The position numbers and the translations under genes are program-made. From Halichondria panicea (lineage: Eukaryota; Porifera; Demospongiae; Suberitida; Halichondriidae), in the NCBI RefSeq assembly GCF_963675165.1, contig NC_087391.1, positions 5,798,126-5,862,125 on the forward strand: DNA of 64,000 bases. The letters are read 5' to 3'. Positions 24,801-42,800 of the stretch are shown one piece after another. Each line of letters opens with the position of its first letter. Positions within the stretch are counted from its first letter, which is position 1. The notes below the pieces were generated by a model. The model saw only the letters and a program-made list of their open reading frames with translations, was not told where the DNA came from and made no database searches.

Positions 24801-27800
24801 AATGATGACTCACCGTCACAGCCATCCCTCCGTACACAAGTCAGCAGTCCATCACCACTGCAAGAGCTACATGCAGGGAACAAGTGCATGTCACTATATA
24901 TACACGATCACCACTGCAAGAGCTACATGCAGGGAACAAGTGCATGTCACTATATATACACGATCACCACTGCAAGAGCTACATGCAGGGAACAAGTGCA
25001 TGTCACTATATATACACGATCACCACTGCAAGAGCTACATGCAGGGAACAAGTGCATGTCACTATATATACACGATCACTGCAAGAGCTACATGCAGGGA
25101 ACAAGTGCATGTCACTATATATACACGATCACCACTGCAAGAGCTACATGCAGGGAACAAGTGCATGTCACTATATATACACGATCACCACTGCAAGAGC
25201 TACATGCAGGGAACAAGTGCATGTCACTATATATACACGATCACTGCAAGAGCTACATGCAGGGAACAAGTGCATGTCACTATATATACACGATCACCAC
25301 TGCAAGAGCTACATGCAGGGAACAAGTGCATGTCACTATATATACACTAGCACATCATATAACCTTTGACCTCCCATGACTAGTGAAGGCTTACCAAGTC
25401 TGACACAGGTTGGGAGGAGAGTAAGATTCTCCAGCTCGGACGGTGGTCCCATCGTCATGACGACAGATAACAACAAGTTGTACGCAAGACAACACAAGAT
25501 CACAATCATTATACAATGGGCAGCAGCGTTGACGATCAGAACACCTACAATCCTCCTGAGAGTCACATGACATGTTCTGGGGTATAGAGCCACTGGGGGC
25601 GGGGCAACCTCGCTCTGTGGGAGGTAGGGTGAGGCATGCATGGTGGGGGGTAGGAGGTGGCGGGCGGGACTTACCGGGGCAAAATATTTCAGTGCAGCTT
25701 ATAGAACCATCGTCCCCACAAGTGCTGCAGAACATTGTGTAATTGAGTTATGCTAAATATGCTAACTGTATAACACAAACACAATGTGCACTGCTATGGC
25801 TGCTCTCACCAAGTATTGCAGTCATCCATGAATGTCTCCCCAGAGTTCAAGAGGTTACCAGTGCGTGTCTGACACATGAGGTCAAGGGTCGAACACACGG
25901 TACCCCCACAGTTGTTCTCACAGCAATAGGAATCTTGAGAGCAGTCAGAGTCAATCTGACACGTGAAGGCACATATCCCCGCCGAGTCAGAGCCCAGGCT
26001 AGAGGGATCAGGGCACTCTCCTGTGTGTGTGGGGTGTGTGTGTGTGGGTGGGGGTAGGGGGGTGTGTGTGTGTGTGGGTGTGGAGGTCAGGGTATAGAAA
26101 CGAAATGAAACAGTGTTCTATAGATACCACACTGCACAGCTGGCTTACTGATGCAAGTTCTTTCACAAGAGATTGTCCCGTTGCGAAGACACGTGCTGTA
26201 CAATATACAAAACAAAGAGCAATCGAATGATATCAGTCTTGAATATCAATCAACAACAATTCCTGCTACACACACAACTGTGACACACTCACACACACAC
26301 CACCACCTGCTAGGAGCACACACAGTACACACCCACACACACCACCACCTGCTAGGAGCACACACAGTACACACCCACACACACCACCACCTGCTAGGAG
26401 CACACACAGTACACACCCACACACACCACCACCTGCTAGGAGCACACACAGTACACACCCACACACACCACCACCTGCTAGGAGCACACACAGTACACAC
26501 CCACACACACCACCACCTGCTAGGAGCACACACACCCTAATATATAGATATAGTCTTCCTGCTCACCATACAGTGCAGCTGTCAGGGTTAGTGATGGTCC
26601 CCTCTGGAACGATCATGCCTTCCTCCAGTGTACAGCCCGACACAGGTGGCACACACACAGTACCAGAGCAGCTGTCTATCTGACAGCACATATGATTCAA
26701 GGTACAGGGAACGTCCTCACTGCAAGTCTGAGGGCATGATCCAGATAGTGAGGTGAGGGGTAGATCAGCAGAGGGGGCAGGGCAGGTCAGAGTAGCTGGA
26801 GGGGAGGGGGAGGGGCTAAATGTGTGAGAACACACTAGTATGTGAAGCCTAGCTGTGAATATACAAAGGCAGTACCAACAATATCCATATAGTGTGACTG
26901 TACCAACAATGTCCATATAGTGTGACTGCAATGTAATAAGAACCTAATACGGATCACATGAGGTAATTCAAACCATGAATTTTATTAGCAGGTGCTGTCT
27001 CATGATTGCATTATCATATCAGCCACACCATATGTGTCCGGCTGTTGTTGAACATGTCAAACAAAACACCGAACAACATAACAACGGGAACACTGCCTGT
27101 AAGTCAACCACACTCCCACACACACTCACGTCTGCACACTGGACAGCATTCGCCCTCAGGGGTCACTGGAGTGTACCCAGGCAGGCAGAGGGGTAGAGCA
27201 CAGCCAATTGTCTGAAGGACATGCAGTGGTGAATACTTAGAGGTATTTTTGATGGATTGTTTTAAATTAACAGAAATAACTTATCTCTCTCAACCAGTTT
27301 TTGGACTTACTGCACACATGTCCACTGCAAGGGAGAAAACACAAGCAGTCAATTCTATCACACAATGTGTTTATATATATTTCGCCTTAACAGTCAGTCA
27401 TTGCATTGTTGCCTAGTATGGTAGCCATGTTACCTGGGTCCTGACAGGCGGTACCACAGGCTCTGTTCATGCTACAGCAGACCTGGGAGTTAGTGCAGTC
27501 AGTGTCAGCTCTGCAGCTGTACTCTGGCCTCTCACATGTGGTAGTCAAGTCAGGGAGAGGGCACTGTGCACCTGCCAGGAATGGTGGTATCAATGAAGTT
27601 ATTGGAACTAAACCACTTACTCTGAGCACACCTGGCGGTGACATCTTCAGTGGTAGAAGTGGTAAAGTTATAATTGCAGCCACCGCAGTAGTTGGAACAA
27701 CAGGTGGCCTCAGGGTAGAGGGGGCAGCGTGCAGTCCTGCATGGATCCAGCAAGCAGTTATATATAGGAGTCCCAGGAGGACAGTCTACTTGTGGACACG

Positions 27801-28165
27801 TTGGGGTAGTGTCCTGAGCTTGTCCCAGTGCAAGGAGCGCTGCATATAGGGGAGGGAAGGTACTCGTAAACAGACCACATGCAAGTTGTTAGTTGACAAG
27901 CCTGCATGAATGCAGACAGCACTCACCAAGAATGGAGACAAAAACCTGCAGCAGAATAGAGCAAAGCATGTCTCACATAGCACGTCGCAATGATAGAAGT
28001 AGCTACCTTAAGTCTACATTCTGCATAAAACAGGTTGTATTAAATACCACCTAGCTTTGAATTTATATTTATATTCAGATTAAAATTAGACATAACATTG
28101 ATGGTAGCAACATTGATGGTAGCAATAGACATAGGCCTGGTACATATCCTCACCTTTGTCTTCAT
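18893..28165 (-). CDS. Large membrane protein with WAP, Kunitz, thyroglobulin-1, VWC-like, LDLa and SEA-like modules
   Basis: About 30 exons run from ATG 28163-28165 to the stop at 18893. The signal peptide is MKTKVFVSILALLALGQAQ. Modules in order (nucleotide position): CGGC module (27.6-27.85 kb), WAP (27.45-27.57), antistasin-like (27.13-27.21), WAP/VWC-like sets (26.8-24.4 kb), Kunitz (24.09-24.31), degenerate Kunitz (23.85-24.04), two CGGC modules (23.37-23.72), WAP-WAP-thyroglobulin-1 (22.74-23.28), VWC-like, Kunitz (22.29-22.51), Kunitz (21.53-21.72), LDLa (21.20-21.32), LDLa-WAP-thyroglobulin-1 (20.58-21.07), VWC-like (20.53-19.96), SEA-like region (19.39-19.91), membrane helix (WIIAVIVVALVLTVVAIVAI) and a tail with YDV, YDSRVAY and YETVKV. 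Two Kunitz modules have Arg at the P1 site (GPCRG, GMCRA), fitting trypsin-like targets. A membrane-bound multi-headed protease inhibitor is inferred. Exons at the small splice steps are less certain. Confidence 0.82.
19740..19815. repeat. Dispersed repeat fragment in intron
   Basis: This short intronic stretch contains GGTCATAACTTCACCAAAAATC and resembles the ends of the AGTTATGGC family. A related fragment with ACACAAGTTATGGCCTATCA lies at about 20280-20330. Confidence 0.4.
20050..20138. repeat. (CA)n/(CACC)n-rich simple repeat
   Basis: CACACC and CACA repeats fill an intron between VWC-like exons of the large gene. Confidence 0.85.
21770..22245. repeat. Dispersed AGTTATGGC-family copy, about 470 bp
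   Basis: The longest intronic copy in this window, in the intron between two Kunitz-encoding exons. It has inverted halves: GCCATAACTCGATTTCC on one side and AAAGTTATGGCTGCATG on the other, plus GCTTTCAGAAAATCATAAAA. This gives a palindromic, MITE-like layout. Confidence 0.65.
24849..25344 (-). repeat. 53/56-bp array, about nine copies, carrying the 3' splice site
   Basis: Nine units alternate between 56 and 53 bp. On the minus strand each ends CATGTAGCTCTTGCAGTGGTGAT in two overlapping parts: the acceptor (GTAGCTCTTGCAG) and the first exon bases (TGGTGAT). The last unit runs directly into the functional acceptor of the exon ending near 24854. The periodic open frames across it are artefacts. 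Confidence 0.85.
26276..26535. repeat. About 43-bp minisatellite, six copies
   Basis: Units of CACCACCTGCTAGGAGCACA plus a CA-rich tail fill an intron of the large gene. Flanking exons 26149-26190 and 26575-26800 have proper splice sites, so the array is intronic. Confidence 0.9.
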
Positions 28166-28507
28166 GGCTGTCAGCTCAGCTACCAACTAGATATGGATAT
28201 GATATGATAGTCTTGAAAGGCTTTCTTGTCCCAGTAAACAACGTGTGTCAGCAAGGGGGTGGGGCTCCTCCTCCACACAAATCCAAAGTGCCGATTTGTC
28301 TCTAACAGAGCTGTAAAAACAATAATTACTAGTAAACAGTTTGTTTTATTGACGACCTTTCCCTTCATTTCAATTGTTGTAGTTGTGTTGCGCATGCGCA
28401 GCATAGTTAACGACGCGTGGGTTGCTAGTAAGCTACAAGCTAACTACAAGGTGGAGCTCATTGCAACACCAACCTTCTCTTAGGCTGACAACAGGCTAAG
28501 GAAGACT
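28166..28507. promoter_or_regulatory. Divergent promoter of the large WAP/Kunitz gene and ADCY10
   Basis: The spacer holds an NRF1-like palindrome TGCGCATGCGCA at 28389-28400, and GACGACCTTTCCCTTCATTT at 28351-28370. The latter matches 461-480 in the promoter of the other WAP/Tg1 gene at 19 of 20 positions. Confidence 0.6.
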
Positions 28508-35017
<6,510 letters not shown>

Positions 35018-35035
35018 GAGATATTTTATTTTAAC

Positions 35036-35263
35036 GGCATGCGTTTTTTGTACGATTATAATTATAATTAATTTTTTGCAACTCAATTTCTGTAAAATAT
35101 ACGTACCACAACAGCATCGGAATGATGATAAAAAATAATAGTAACTTGAAAGCAGAAAAATGGTCAGCACACAACAAGCAGTTAATGTAGTTAGTTAGTT
35201 AGTTAGTTAGTGTTGTTCATTAGTTTCAGAACCTTTCCATTTCTTGTTGGCTTCTTTCCTGGC
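35036..35263 (-). pseudogene. Duplicated 3' end of ATG2
   Basis: This segment matches 36675-36913 almost base for base: AACAGCATCGGAATGATGAT, the (TTAG)n run, and the last coding bases of ATG2 with its stop codon. It breaks off inside the last exon (after CTTCTTTCCTGGC). It cannot encode protein on its own. It lies right behind the ADCY10 stop codon, so it probably forms part of the ADCY10 3' untranslated region in antisense orientation. Confidence 0.85.
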
Positions 35264-35390
35264 TGAATGCGCTAGCGAAAGTCTTAGGGTGCTTGCTGTG
35301 TGACTGTGTGATTGTAGTGACTGTAGTGACTGTGTGACTGTAGTGTCCTGCAACCTACTTACGAAGGATAGTGCAAAATTTCCAGTACAG

Positions 35391-35410
35391 GGTTAGGGTT
35401 AGGGTTAGGG
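35391..35410 (+). repeat. Interstitial telomere-type repeat
   Basis: GGTTAGGGTTAGGGTTAGGG, the animal telomere unit in three copies. Confidence 0.9.
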
Positions 35411-35439
35411 GTAGTCACGACCGTCACACTATCGTCACA

Positions 35440-35900
35440 CTGATGGTACCGTCTTTTTCTAAGCTTTCAGAAAAACATAAAATAGATCTATTTGATTTTT
35501 GATCCACAGAATTCAAGTTATGGCAGCTGAAAGATTCGGTAGGGTTATTTTCGATCCACAGAATTGAAAGATTCCCAAAATCAGATTAAACGGAGGGGGG
35601 GAGGTGTCTTGCCAATTTGGCGATACCATGAATTATAGCCCATGGTCCGAGGCCGAAAAATTACAAATTAGGGCCCCAATGAAATTATGGATTGAATCAC
35701 ATCGTTTGAAAGGTAATTTTCTAAGCTTTCAGAAAATTATAAAAATGTTGACATTGGATCAACTGTACTCAAGTTATGGCTGTTGAAAGACACCCCCCCT
35801 CCGTTTAATCAATGATTTTGGGAATCTTTGAGTTTTCATCGTAAATTGTTCAGAGCATGTAAAAGCCAAACTCTTGAGGAAAATAATGAATCGATCAAAA
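35440..35900. repeat. Dispersed AGTTATGGC-family copies
   Basis: Two or three partial copies lie end to end, with TTCAAGTTATGGCAGCTGAA, CTCAAGTTATGGCTGTTGAA and TAAGCTTTCAGAAAATTATA. GATTAAACGGAGGGGGG and its reverse complement flank the middle part. Confidence 0.65.
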
Positions 35901-35936
35901 ATCAAAGTTAAGGTCTGGTTCATGTGGTAGGGCTGC

Positions 35937-36095
35937 CCTCCTCGGAATGAAGGTGTAGTCCAGAGAATAGTTCATGAGGTTGTTGAGAGAGGAGGTGTAC
36001 AGGTTGGAGAAGGTGGCCAGGCGACGGCTGAAGTATGTCGGGTTCTTCTCTGTTCTAAACACACGGACGTTGTGTGCCTCCTTCAGGTACTTCCT
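35937..36095 (-). pseudogene. Orphan exon of unrecognised gene
   Basis: After a typical acceptor (TTCCCTTCATGCAG on the minus strand) an open frame of about 55 codons begins KYLKEAHNVRVFRTEKNPTY and continues FSRRLATFSNLYTSSLNNLM, then NYSLDYTFIPRRAALP. Codon choice looks coding. No donor follows; the sequence runs into an AGTTATGGC repeat and a stop. No partner exons are seen nearby, so it is probably a captured or left-over exon. I do not recognise the family. Confidence 0.45.
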
Positions 36096-36104
36096 GCATG
36101 AAGG

Positions 36105-36310
36105 GAACAGTGAAGCTTTCAGAAAAACATAAAATATTTGATTTTCGATCCACAGAATTCAAGTTATGGCAGCTGAAAGATTCCCAAAATCAGATTAAAC
36201 GGATGGGGGGGGGGGGGTGTCTTTTAACTGCCATAACTTCAGTAAAGTTGATCCAATGTCAAATATTTTATGCTTTTCTGAAAGCTTAGAAAAATACCTT
36301 TCAAATGGTG
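36105..36310. repeat. Inverted AGTTATGGC-family element
   Basis: The left half carries AAGCTTTCAGAAAAACATAA and TTCAAGTTATGGCAGCTGAA. The right half carries TAACTGCCATAACTTCAGTA and TTTCTGAAAGCTTAGAAA. The halves are inverted copies around a G-run, giving a foldback element. Confidence 0.7.
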
Positions 36311-36856
36311 TTTCCACACTACCATCACACTACTGTACACAAACGTCACACTACGTCACACTATTGTCACACTGAGTAGATCTATCCTAGATTTTTTTCC
36401 TGTGGCAGGTTTGGGAGAGGCATGTAGAATTTTGCCTAGCTTTCTGGGGTGGGTGGAGCTCATTGCTAAGGGGGGAGTCCATGGTGGGTGGGGCTCATTG
36501 CTGACGTCGTTTATATACTCTATTGTCAAGATATTATACAATAAATCTGAGTTGTATACAGTACCACTTCATCTTCTGTTTTGCTTAAAATCTGCCTTAA
36601 CCTACCTGAGTGGGTTCAATTCACCAGCAATAGTTTTACGTTGCTAGTGACTTGAACCCATGCACTCATCGGATGGCATGCGTTTTTTGTACAATCATAA
36701 TTAAATAATGTCATTTTTTGCAACTCAATTCTGTAAATATACGTACCACAACAGCATCGGAATGATGATAAAAAATAATAGTAATTATGATGAACTTGAA
36801 AGCAGAAAAATGGTCAGCACACAACAAGCAGTTAATGTAGTTAGTTAGTTAGTTAG

Positions 36857-39800
36857 TTAGTGTTGTTCATTAGTTTCAGAACCTTTCCATTTCTTGTTGG
36901 CTTCTTTCCTGGCATCCGGAACAAATTGGTTCTTTACTCCGCCCAGTACATGACGTGTTGCTTCTGATGCCAGGATGATGGGCTTGACAATAGTCCCAGG
37001 TATCTGTCTCAACACTCCGCCCACTGCACCAGTCACCCCTCTCTCCTCATGCTCCCTAGTGGCTGCTGTGTACATGTCTCGTGCAGTACCACCAATACCC
37101 TGAGGGGGGGGGGGGTACAGAGCATTCATAGAGTCATGGTATACCACCAATACCCTGAGGGGGGGGGGGGTACAGAGCAGTCATGGTATACCACCAATAC
37201 CCTGAGTAGTCTCATGGATCAGCCCCCTCCTGAGAAGGGGTCTGAGCACTCTTGTCTTGAGGTCATTTCACAGTGGAATGTGCCAGACCAATGGAATGTA
37301 ATCAATTCCTGACCTTACGCCCCCGCGTATTTGTTAATTGTACAAAGCGTCAAGCGCAGGCATCTCTCTATCTCTGAAGAAGGTGCTTCAATCTATGTAT
37401 TTTGCCTGTGGTGCTAACTCTGTGCCCAAGGACCCCTGCTTGGCTTGCTTATGCTTCGTAGCAGCGTCTATGTATGAAGCGTTTACCATGCGTAATGCAT
37501 GCGTTAATGATTATCCAAATGCGTTGAGCAACGTGCAGTTCTTTATTGCCTCCTATAATATCACCTGACTAGAATAAGTCAATCTGATTGAGCCGCTGGA
37601 ATTCCAGCATGTGCAACAAAACTACATCAAGAGTGCTCAGACCCCTTCTCAGGAGGGGGCTGATCCATGAGACTATACCCTGAGGGGGAGGGGGTACAGA
37701 GCATTCATAGAGTCACGGTATACCACCAATACCCTGAGGGGGAGGGGGTACAGAGCATTCATAGAGTCATGGTATACTACCAATACCCTGAGGGGGAGGG
37801 GGTACAGAGCATTCATAGTCATGGTATACCACCAATACCCTGAGGGGGAGGGGGTACAGAGAGTCATGGTATACCACCAATACCCTGAGGGGGAGGGGGT
37901 ACAGAGAGTCATGGTATACTACCAATACCCTGAGGGGGAGGGGGTACAGAGAGTCATGGTATACCACCAATACCCTGAGGGGGAGGGGGTACAGAGCATT
38001 CATAGAGTCACGGTATACTACCAATACCCTGAGGGGGAGGGGGTACAGAGAGTCACGGTATACTACCAATACCCTGAGGGGGAGGGGGTACAGAGAGTCA
38101 CGGTATACTACCACAGCAACTACCAGCTAGCATGTACAGTATCTCTGAAAGGCCATAACTTTAGTTCCGATAGTCCAATAAAACATGATTTTCTGAAAGC
38201 TGGCGAGGCCTTTCAGATGATGTGTTCAAATTAAAAATAAAAAGTACATACCATTGGTTCCTGAAATATGGCCTGTTCCAAATTTGGGATTATAGCATAC
38301 AGTCTAAACGGGCTTCTTCTAAGATTTCAGAAAATAATAACCATCAAAACTCTAGCTACGTACAGAGACAATTCTAGTACTTCTATAAGTGTGTCTTACA
38401 GCGGATACAACATCGTAGGCGTTGGCAAATCCTTCTCTGAAGTCGAGTGGTTGGTGAGGTTTGTGTTGATGCACCAGAGCTTGGGACGGGCACTCGGTAG
38501 GGGTCACCATGTCATAGGCCATCTGAGCCATTGATTGGACGGACTCTAACAGTCGACTGGAGAGTTCTACCAGTGCCACTCCAGTAGAAGAGGTGAAAGC
38601 AGTGGCCCCTCTCTGTAGTCCCCACATGATCCGTCCATCCTCCTGGTACTGTTGGTAGGGGAGCCACACCAGGTCCACCATGCCATACACTGTCAGGAAC
38701 TACATGACTGTACACATTATTAACAGTACACATACCTAGTTGAGTGACGTGATGCATGGGACCAAGGCCCTTGAGTATGTGTGGAAGCTGGTAGGCCTTG
38801 ATATCCCCCGCCCACTCACTAGAGGCATACTCCAGCAGCTTGTCCCAGCCTAACACACTGCAAGGGAGGGAGGGTACATGTGTCCACCCACTCACTGGTA
38901 AGCACACAAACAACACTAGTGTACACAGGCAGTACTGTACAGTGTGCTTGTAGCATCATGCAGTAATAACATACCCTTTCTTGTAAGTGAGAGCTTTGAG
39001 CCTCACTTCAGACGTGTTGAGGTGACTCAGTCCAAGCAGAATACCAGCTAGCGTGCCCTGCACAATCACAGCTACTGTTACATGGCCACCCACAGAGATC
39101 TACAGACCCCCCGCATACCAGCTAGCGTGCCCTGCACAACCACAGCTACTGTTACATGGCCACCCACAGAGATCTACAGACCCCCCGCATACCAGCGTGC
39201 CCTGCACAATCACAGCTACTGTTACATGGCCACCCACAGAGATCTACAGACCCCCCGCATACCAGCTAGCGTGCCCTGCACAACCACAGCTACTGTTACA
39301 TGGCCACCCACAGAGATCTACAGACCCCCCGCACACCAGCTAGCGTGCCCTGCACAACCACAGCTACTGTTACATGGCCACCCACAGAGATCTACAGACC
39401 CCCCGCATACCAGCTAGCGTGCCCTGCACAACCACAGCTACTGTTACATGGCCACCCACAGAGATCTACAGACCCCCCGCACACCAGCTAGCGTGCTGGT
39501 GTGCCCTGCACAACTACAGCTACTGTTATATGGCCACCCACAGAGATCTACAGACCCCCCGCATACCAGCTAGCGTAACCATAGCTACTGTTATACAACA
39601 CACACAGCAGTATCATCCACTATTTGTACAATCCATTGACATTTTACCACGCGTACCATTTCAGTCTTGAATCCCTTTGCCTCATAGTCTATTCTGATGG
39701 GAAGATCCGGCTGGAAGATGAACGATTTGATAAACACTTCACTGATGGGTGGTGGTGTTGCTGACTCAGCAGTGCTATCACCAGACCCCCTCCTCTCAGC

Positions 39801-42800
39801 ACTGGGGGTCGGAGGTGACGGGGAAATCCCTGTAATTAAGACAGAGGCTGAATGTCAGTAGTAGCAGCTATTACCTCACCTGTCATCACGGCTGTAGTGC
39901 TACTGACTTGCTTGACATACTCACACAGGAAAAGGACAGTGTCTTGGTCCATGTTGAGTCTTATTGGTAGTACTGACACACGTACGGACGCCTCCTCCAG
40001 GCTGGGGTCAGAGGTCAGCTCAGGCCGTGTGTACAGTATCTTCAGAGATAGCTACACACACAGGAGTGGTCTAACACACTGAGCTGTACAGAGAGTGGGT
40101 TAGTTACCATGTGAGCATGACATTGCCTGGGTGTGGTCTCAGTGGTGTACTGGTAGAGGAGCTTGTTGATACTTGAGTGTCTGAGTAGATCCCGTATCTC
40201 CACCTCGTTCACTAGGACCACTAATCTGGCAGCCTGCTCACTGTCTCCAGGGTAACGCTCGTGCTGTATACGTAGCTGCATGGAGGAAACATACAGTGTC
40301 TCATTGAGTACATTCATCAAAGCGAGGGCCACCATCATTGCATGTTACAGTACCTTGTCAAGTTCCAGCTCAACAAGAATGTCATGCCTCCTGCCGGGAC
40401 CCCCTGCAATCTTCCGGTCCCTACCCCCCACAGGGGGCACCTTGACAAAGTCGGCCCCAGGAGAGCTGCTGTACTTCCTGCCCAAGGCGGGACTAGCACC
40501 ACTCCCAGATCTGCTACGCTGTGTGGGGGGTGTAGGGGGGCTGAAGTCAGACCCCCCGTAGAGATGCCACACAATGGTCATCTCCCTGAGTGTGAACTGA
40601 GTCACAGGCTCTGGGAAGTGCTTGGGGCGTTGTAACTGGTTGGTGTGGCCATCCTACAGGGAAATAACAAACACACAATTGAAACAACCCTATATTAATT
40701 ATTAGGCAGGTGATGGCTGGGCTCACTGGTAGAGAGAAGTGATTGTCCACGAGATCAATCCTCTCCCCTCTCTCCAGTAGACTCTTCATCTGAGGCCGGC
40801 TGCCTGGACTCTGTAAGGGGGCGGGGCTTAGTTACAGGCTATGCTAGAACTAACTGAACACCATCACAGACACAAGAGTATAAGCCACACCCACCACTCT
40901 AGTGCTGGTGGGAGTATCCACAAAACAGAAGTCATCTTCACTCTCGGAGAATATGCTGCTATGTTCCGAGGCACTTAGTTTGTGAGGGGGACTCAGAAGC
41001 CGCCCCCTCACGCCCCCTCCACCACCCTCACTCTTCACATCCTCGTCACTAGAGTCAGAGAAAAAGTCCAACACCACTGATTTATCAGTCTCTACACAAA
41101 CAGGCATCTTGGATATAGCGCTAGTTTTTCCTGGTTTTTTCTTCCTGCCACTCTTGTGTGGTGTGTGAGGGCGTGAGTGTGATGTATGGAGGTGTGAGGG
41201 TGGTGAATCTTCCATAGCATCGCTGATAAGATCTCCGATGTTTGTGGTTTCTGTGAGGCTTGTGAGGGGAGAGCTACCACTAGCGGACGACCCCTGGAGA
41301 ATGAAACCAAAAAATATTGAAGTGAAGCAGGCCAAGCTGATATGCTACATGTCACGTTTAGTTATCTAAATATCGTACTGGAGGCTATTGTGTGCACCTG
41401 AGAGTTGATGGACGAGTGCTCGTGTCCAAGACTTGAGTAATCTCTTTGATCTACAACACTGTGGGGGGTCTGTAGATCTCCGTGGGTGGCCATATACACG
41501 AGGAGGTCACGGAGGGCAATACAAGAGTCAACACATGTACGCAGATGGATGACATTACTGCTGCACTCAAGGCTAAGGTCAGGCAGTCTAGAGAACAGCT
41601 CCTGATCCTCCTCTCCCAGCAGGTCATTACTACACAGCCTCAGGGTACACTCAAACCATTCCATCTCAACTACACACACAAAACCTGCACACACGGACAC
41701 ACAAATCTTTATGAAATACAATATTTTGCAGTCCAACCTTAAATTTTCATCTCGTTTGAAATGTTAAAGAAAGCATAAATCAATCACTAGCTAGCTACAG
41801 TATTGCTGAGCTCACAGTGTCCCTGTGTCTCACCTTGCTTTGGGTCTGGTTGGTGGACCTGCTCATGTGATAGTAGTATCTGAGTGTTGTCTGCTATTAG
41901 CCTGACCACCATCACTGGAGCCCCAGTCACTAGACTAGTGGACACACTAACAGAGTCCAGTGTGAGCAAGAGGTGGAGAGGAAGGTGGAGAGGTCTGTAG
42001 GGACAGTTATACAACTAGGAGGGTATAATCAACGACAGGGCAACTAGTTAACAGCTACACAGAAGAGGACATGATTCACACACACACAACAGACGGTAGC
42101 TATAGCAACAGCTAGCGTGTACCCACTTGTACTCCAGACAGCATGAGTGAAGATGTGTGTGTAGCTCAGTGATGATAGAGGGCGGCTCATATCCGAGCAC
42201 CTCATCATCTGTCAGTGTGAAAAACTCTCCAAGCTGTGTGGGGGTACAATGTGACAACACAGGGGGTAGTGGATGTGGGGGGTACAATGTGACACCACAG
42301 GGAGTAGTGGGTTAATTACCTGTTTGAAGGCATTCTGCTGGGGACTGGTCATGTGATACTGCAGCGTCGTGTCTCTAATAGCAACAGATACTTTGTTTGT
42401 CTGCAATAATTTAGATAAATAAAAGTATGCTAAACATGTCAGTTGTATAATTAAGATAACAGTCTATAATCACCTTTGAGTTGCGCTCCTTGTCAAACTT
42501 GGTCTCCATGGCGATGGCAACCATGGGTTCTGGCCGCTCGTAACCGGAGGTGTGTAGAGTGTGTGAGGAGTGGAGCACAGAGTGGAGGGTGGCTAGTAGT
42601 GAGTGGGTGTTGTGAGGGTCCTCCACACATGAGTAACTGTCACCATCTAAACTGCCAGAGTGACGCAAAGACAACTGACCAATCTGATAGAGGGAGAGGG
42701 CACAACTTGCATTACACTAGTCTGAGAGTGTGTTCAGCATTTCTTACAAGTAGCTACAGGACCCAGTGACCCAGTGACCCAGTGACCCAGTGACCCAGTG

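Larger units (their letters stand above)
35018..36856. other. Repeat-rich spacer between convergent ADCY10 and ATG2
   Basis: This contains, in order, a copy of the ATG2 3' end (35036-35263), three TTAGGG repeats (35391-35410), several AGTTATGGC-family copies (35440-35900 and 36105-36310) and an orphan exon on the minus strand (35937-36095). A second copy of the ATG2-end segment begins at 36675, where it is the real 3' flank of ATG2. No intact gene is seen. Confidence 0.7.

Noticed and set aside
24849-25344. CRISPR-like array (regular repeats with similar spacing)
   Set aside because: Units are directly adjacent with no unique spacers, in an animal intron. It is a minisatellite.
24652-25379. 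Three overlapping long + strand frames with repeated HAGNKCMSLYIHDHHCK-type peptides
   Set aside because: They arise from the 53/56-bp intronic array and disagree with the well-supported minus-strand exons on both sides.
36600-36660. Possible tRNA (GGGTTCAATTCACC resembles a T-arm)
   Set aside because: No matching A box or acceptor stem could be found around it.
37338-37568. 76-codon frame inside the TIR transposon as a transposase
   Set aside because: Too short and without DDE-type motifs. The element is non-autonomous.
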